Source of the DNA: Pontibacter beigongshangensis
Lineage (GTDB): Bacteria > Bacteroidota > Bacteroidia > Cytophagales > Hymenobacteraceae
DNA length: 64,000 bases
Assembly (NCBI RefSeq): GCF_014332515.1
Contig: NZ_VFSD01000001.1
Coordinates: 1 to 64,000, forward strand
Direction of reading: 5' to 3'
Notes under the pieces: model-generated
Told to the model about the DNA's origin: nothing
What the model saw: only the letters and a program-made list of their open reading frames with translations
Database searches by the model: none
In this document: piece after piece, positions 61,915 through 64,000 of the stretch
How the letters are laid out: every line of letters starts with the position of its first letter
How positions within the stretch are numbered: position 1 is the first letter of the stretch
Position numbers and translations under genes: made by a program

Positions 61915-62781
61915 ATGATAACTAATTTAATGAAAGAGAAAGAAGAAGATTGGACATTGGTAATTGAACCAAAATCCAGCCTTTTCGATTTACAACTAAA
62001 AGAGGTCTGGCGTTATCGCGATCTTTTAATAATGTTTGTTACCAGAGATTTTATCTCCGTGTATAAGCAAACGATTTTAGGCCCCATTTGGTTTTTTTTA
62101 CAGCCACTGTTCACAACAATTACATTTACTATTGTCTTTGGTAGAATAGCAGGAATCTCAACAGGGGGAGTGCCTCCGCTTCTTTTCTATATGGCAGGTA
62201 TAACCTGCTGGAATTATTTCTCTGCCTGCTTAACAGCCACTTCAAATACTTTTGTCGGAAATGCAAATATCTTCGGCAAGGTTTATTTTCCGAGGCTAAT
62301 CACTCCTCTCTCTATCGTGGTGTCAAATATACTTAAATTTGGCGTTCAGTTTTTGTTATTCCTTGTGTTCCTTTTATATTATATGGTTACAGGAGACTCC
62401 GTACAACCCAACATTTATTTATTACTGGTACCGTTCCTTATAATATTGATGGCCGTCATATCTATGGGTTTTGGAATGATTATTTCAGCTATGACGACAA
62501 GATACCGGGACCTTCACTTTCTTATTGGGTTTGGGGTACAACTAGCGATGTATGGTTCAACGGTCATTTATCCTGTATCAGAAATACCTGAAAAATACAA
62601 GACTTTTATCATGGCCAATCCTATGTCTTCTATTATAGAAGTATTCCGCTTTGCTTTTCTGGGTTCGGGTACGCTTCAATGGTCTTATATAGCTTATCCA
62701 ACTGTTTTTGCCGCTGTTATTTTAGTTTTAGGGGTGATTGTATTTAATAAGGTAGAAAAAACGTTTATAGATACTGTTTAG
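61915..62781 (+). CDS. ABC-2 polysaccharide export permease (Wzm-like)
   Basis: Inner-membrane half of a polysaccharide ABC exporter. Start ATG 61915 (MITNLMKEKEED), with a TTG at 61903 as alternative. 288 residues. Features: amphipathic N-terminal segment (LQLKEVWRYRDLLIMFVTRDFISVYKQTILGPIWFFLQPLF), then six membrane helices, including SMGFGMIISAMTTRYRDLHFLIGFGVQL, the ABC-2 family signature, and YPVSEIPEKYKTFIMANPMSSIIEVFR. Couples with the ATPase 5 bp downstream. Confidence 0.93.
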   Translation: MITNLMKEKEEDWTLVIEPKSSLFDLQLKEVWRYRDLLIMFVTRDFISVYKQTILGPIWFFLQPLFTTITFTIVFGRIAGISTGGVPPLLFYMAGITCWNYFSACLTATSNTFVGNANIFGKVYFPRLITPLSIVVSNILKFGVQFLLFLVFLLYYMVTGDSVQPNIYLLLVPFLIILMAVISMGFGMIISAMTTRYRDLHFLIGFGVQLAMYGSTVIYPVSEIPEKYKTFIMANPMSSIIEVFRFAFLGSGTLQWSYIAYPTVFAAVILVLGVIVFNKVEKTFIDTV

Positions 62782-62786
62782 ATAAT

Positions 62787-64000
62787 ATGGGTACTGCAAT
62801 AAAAGTTGAAAATTTATCCAAACAATACAGGTTAGGCGAAGTTGGCACTGGTACTATTTCGCATGACCTGAACAGGTGGTGGCATAAAATTCGGGGGAAA
62901 GAAGATCCATATCTTAAACTAGGAGAGGTAAACGATAGGGCAACTAAGGGAACAAGCGATTATGTATGGGCGCTGCGAGATATAAATTTCGAGGTGCAAC
63001 AAGGGGAGGTTTTAGGTATTATTGGTAAAAATGGAGCAGGGAAGTCAACCCTGTTAAAATTACTATCCCGCGTTGCGTCACCCACTATAGGAACTATAAA
63101 AGCAAAAGGCAGAATTGCCTCCTTGCTAGAAGTAGGCACAGGTTTTAATAATGAATTGACCGGGCGTGAGAACGTGTTTTTAAATGGTGCGATCTTGGGT
63201 ATGACAAAAGCTGAGATCAAATCAAAGTTTGATGAAATTGTTGCTTTCTCAGGGACAGAACGATATATAGATACGCCTGTAAAACGCTACTCTTCAGGTA
63301 TGAGAGTACGTCTGGCTTTTGCCGTGGCAGCGCACTTAGAGTCTGAGATACTTATTGTAGATGAGGTTCTGGCAGTTGGAGATGCCGAATTTCAAAATAA
63401 AGCTATTGGGAAGATGCAGGATGTTGCATCAGGCGAAGGAAGAACTGTACTATTTGTAAGTCATAATATGGCTTCTGTTGCTGCTTTGTGTAATAGAGGG
63501 CTTTTACTTGCAAATGGCACTGTTAATGCCTTGGGAGAAATACATGATATTATAGGTAAATATTTAATTATTAATAACAAAGACATAGCTACAAAATATA
63601 CCTTTCAAAATGATGGCATTGTGCGTGATGTTTGGATCAACTCAGCACATATTGAAAGCAATGAAGTATCTAATAATAACGTTATTTCTGGAAGTGAAAT
63701 AAAGATTATTGTACAATATATAGCCTTGCATACAAACTTAAAATGTTCACTACATATTGGGATATATGATAATTATGGAGACAAACTTGTCCATTTAGGA
63801 TCTGTTTATAGTGGTTTCGATACCTTTAGAACAGAGAAGAACGGAATTATTGAGTGTGTGATCCCTAAATTTCCCTTAGTTGAAGGAAAATACACGATTA
63901 ATATTTCGCTGCATTTGAACGGTAGACCCTACCATAAAATAAAAGACGCCTTATCACTAATTGTAGAAAATGGAGACTTTTTTGGCAGTGGTAAATTGCC
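62787..64000 (+). CDS. polysaccharide ABC exporter ATPase (Wzt-like), partial
   Basis: Nucleotide-binding partner of the permease; runs off the window end with no stop (404 codons seen). Starts MGTAIKVENLSKQYRLGEV. Walker A GIIGKNGAGKST, Q-loop region LLEVGTGFNNELTG, ABC signature YSSGMRVRLAFAVAA, Walker B ILIVDEVLAVGD, H-loop LFVSHNM. A C-terminal part after about residue 255 (VWINSAHIESNEV; LVEGKYTINISLHLNG) matches the beta-sandwich Wzt_C domain that recognises the modified glycan end, which would set export specificity. Confidence 0.95.
   Translation, partial: MGTAIKVENLSKQYRLGEVGTGTISHDLNRWWHKIRGKEDPYLKLGEVNDRATKGTSDYVWALRDINFEVQQGEVLGIIGKNGAGKSTLLKLLSRVASPTIGTIKAKGRIASLLEVGTGFNNELTGRENVFLNGAILGMTKAEIKSKFDEIVAFSGTERYIDTPVKRYSSGMRVRLAFAVAAHLESEILIVDEVLAVGDAEFQNKAIGKMQDVASGEGRTVLFVSHNMASVAALCNRGLLLANGTVNALGEIHDIIGKYLIINNKDIATKYTFQNDGIVRDVWINSAHIESNEVSNNNVISGSEIKIIVQYIALHTNLKCSLHIGIYDNYGDKLVHLGSVYSGFDTFRTEKNGIIECVIPKFPLVEGKYTINISLHLNGRPYHKIKDALSLIVENGDFFGSGKL

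Noticed and set aside
1-64000. tRNA, rRNA or other classical RNA genes
   Set aside because: No TTCGAATC-type arm with a matching cloverleaf and no rRNA blocks were seen by eye; a small or divergent RNA could still be missed.

Overview
The window looks like chromosome of a Bacteroidota member, most likely Cytophagales/Hymenobacteraceae (Pontibacter- or Rufibacter-like). Evidence: a SusC/SusD pair, a hybrid two-component sensor of the Bacteroidetes carbohydrate type, lipoproteins with Cys lipoboxes, TAnnTTTG-type promoter boxes, a HutF-type histidine pathway, DUF4136 and M1-peptidase lipoproteins, and A-rich rather than Shine-Dalgarno-rich leaders. The genus is inferred; no rRNA or tRNA gene was recognised.

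Layout. 0.7-16.9 kb: a polysaccharide utilisation locus for a uronic-acid polymer (alginate/glucuronan-lyase-like enzyme, hybrid sensor, GH88 unsaturated uronyl hydrolase, beta-helix lipoprotein, stand-alone REC-AraC regulator, SusC, SusD, fasciclin-domain lipoprotein). 17.9-23.3 kb: histidine degradation operon hutI-hutU-hutG-hutF, without hutH. 24.1-31.6 kb: an unusual co-directional cluster (acidic-repeat protein, HEAGH metalloprotease-like protein, coiled-coil protein, PG-binding/amidase protein, SH3 protein ending in an AHH-type nuclease toxin domain, and a 56-residue protein), the best candidate here for an undescribed system. 31.7-43.7 kb: housekeeping and envelope genes (EcsC, M1 aminopeptidase, L,D-transpeptidase, cupredoxin, XRE regulator, DUF2254 and DUF389 membrane proteins, Hpt protein). 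44.4-50.9 kb: NtrC-type regulator, a repeat-rich gene-free zone, DUF1206, DUF4136, an IS5-family element, HD hydrolase. 51-64 kb: surface polysaccharide region (truncated acyltransferase, SGNH-like protein, MBOAT acyltransferase, IS630-family element, Wza, Wzc, Fcl, Gmd, Wzm, Wzt; the last runs off the window).

The intergenic DNA is unusually structured. Repeat family A (about 50-65 bp: AT-rich head, CCCCTCC-GAGG core, GCTGCTGCTG tail) occurs about 19 times in both orientations between 0.5 and 46.3 kb and never inside a well-supported gene. Families B and C form a composite element; two B copies make an inverted pair bounding a 1.3 kb gene-free segment at 45.96-47.26 kb. Families D and E are shorter hairpin repeats. 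There are also a 56-bp near-perfect palindrome and a pair of inverted perfect DnaA boxes just upstream of the XRE regulator, a 31-bp perfect inverted repeat at 50.94 kb, and a 20-bp perfect hairpin at 46.44 kb.

How it fits together: the 5' locus senses, imports and cuts acidic polysaccharide; hut supplies glutamate and nitrogen; the 24-31 kb cluster probably makes cell-wall-targeting and toxic proteins; the 3' region makes and exports a fucose-containing (GDP-fucose), possibly O-acylated surface polysaccharide.
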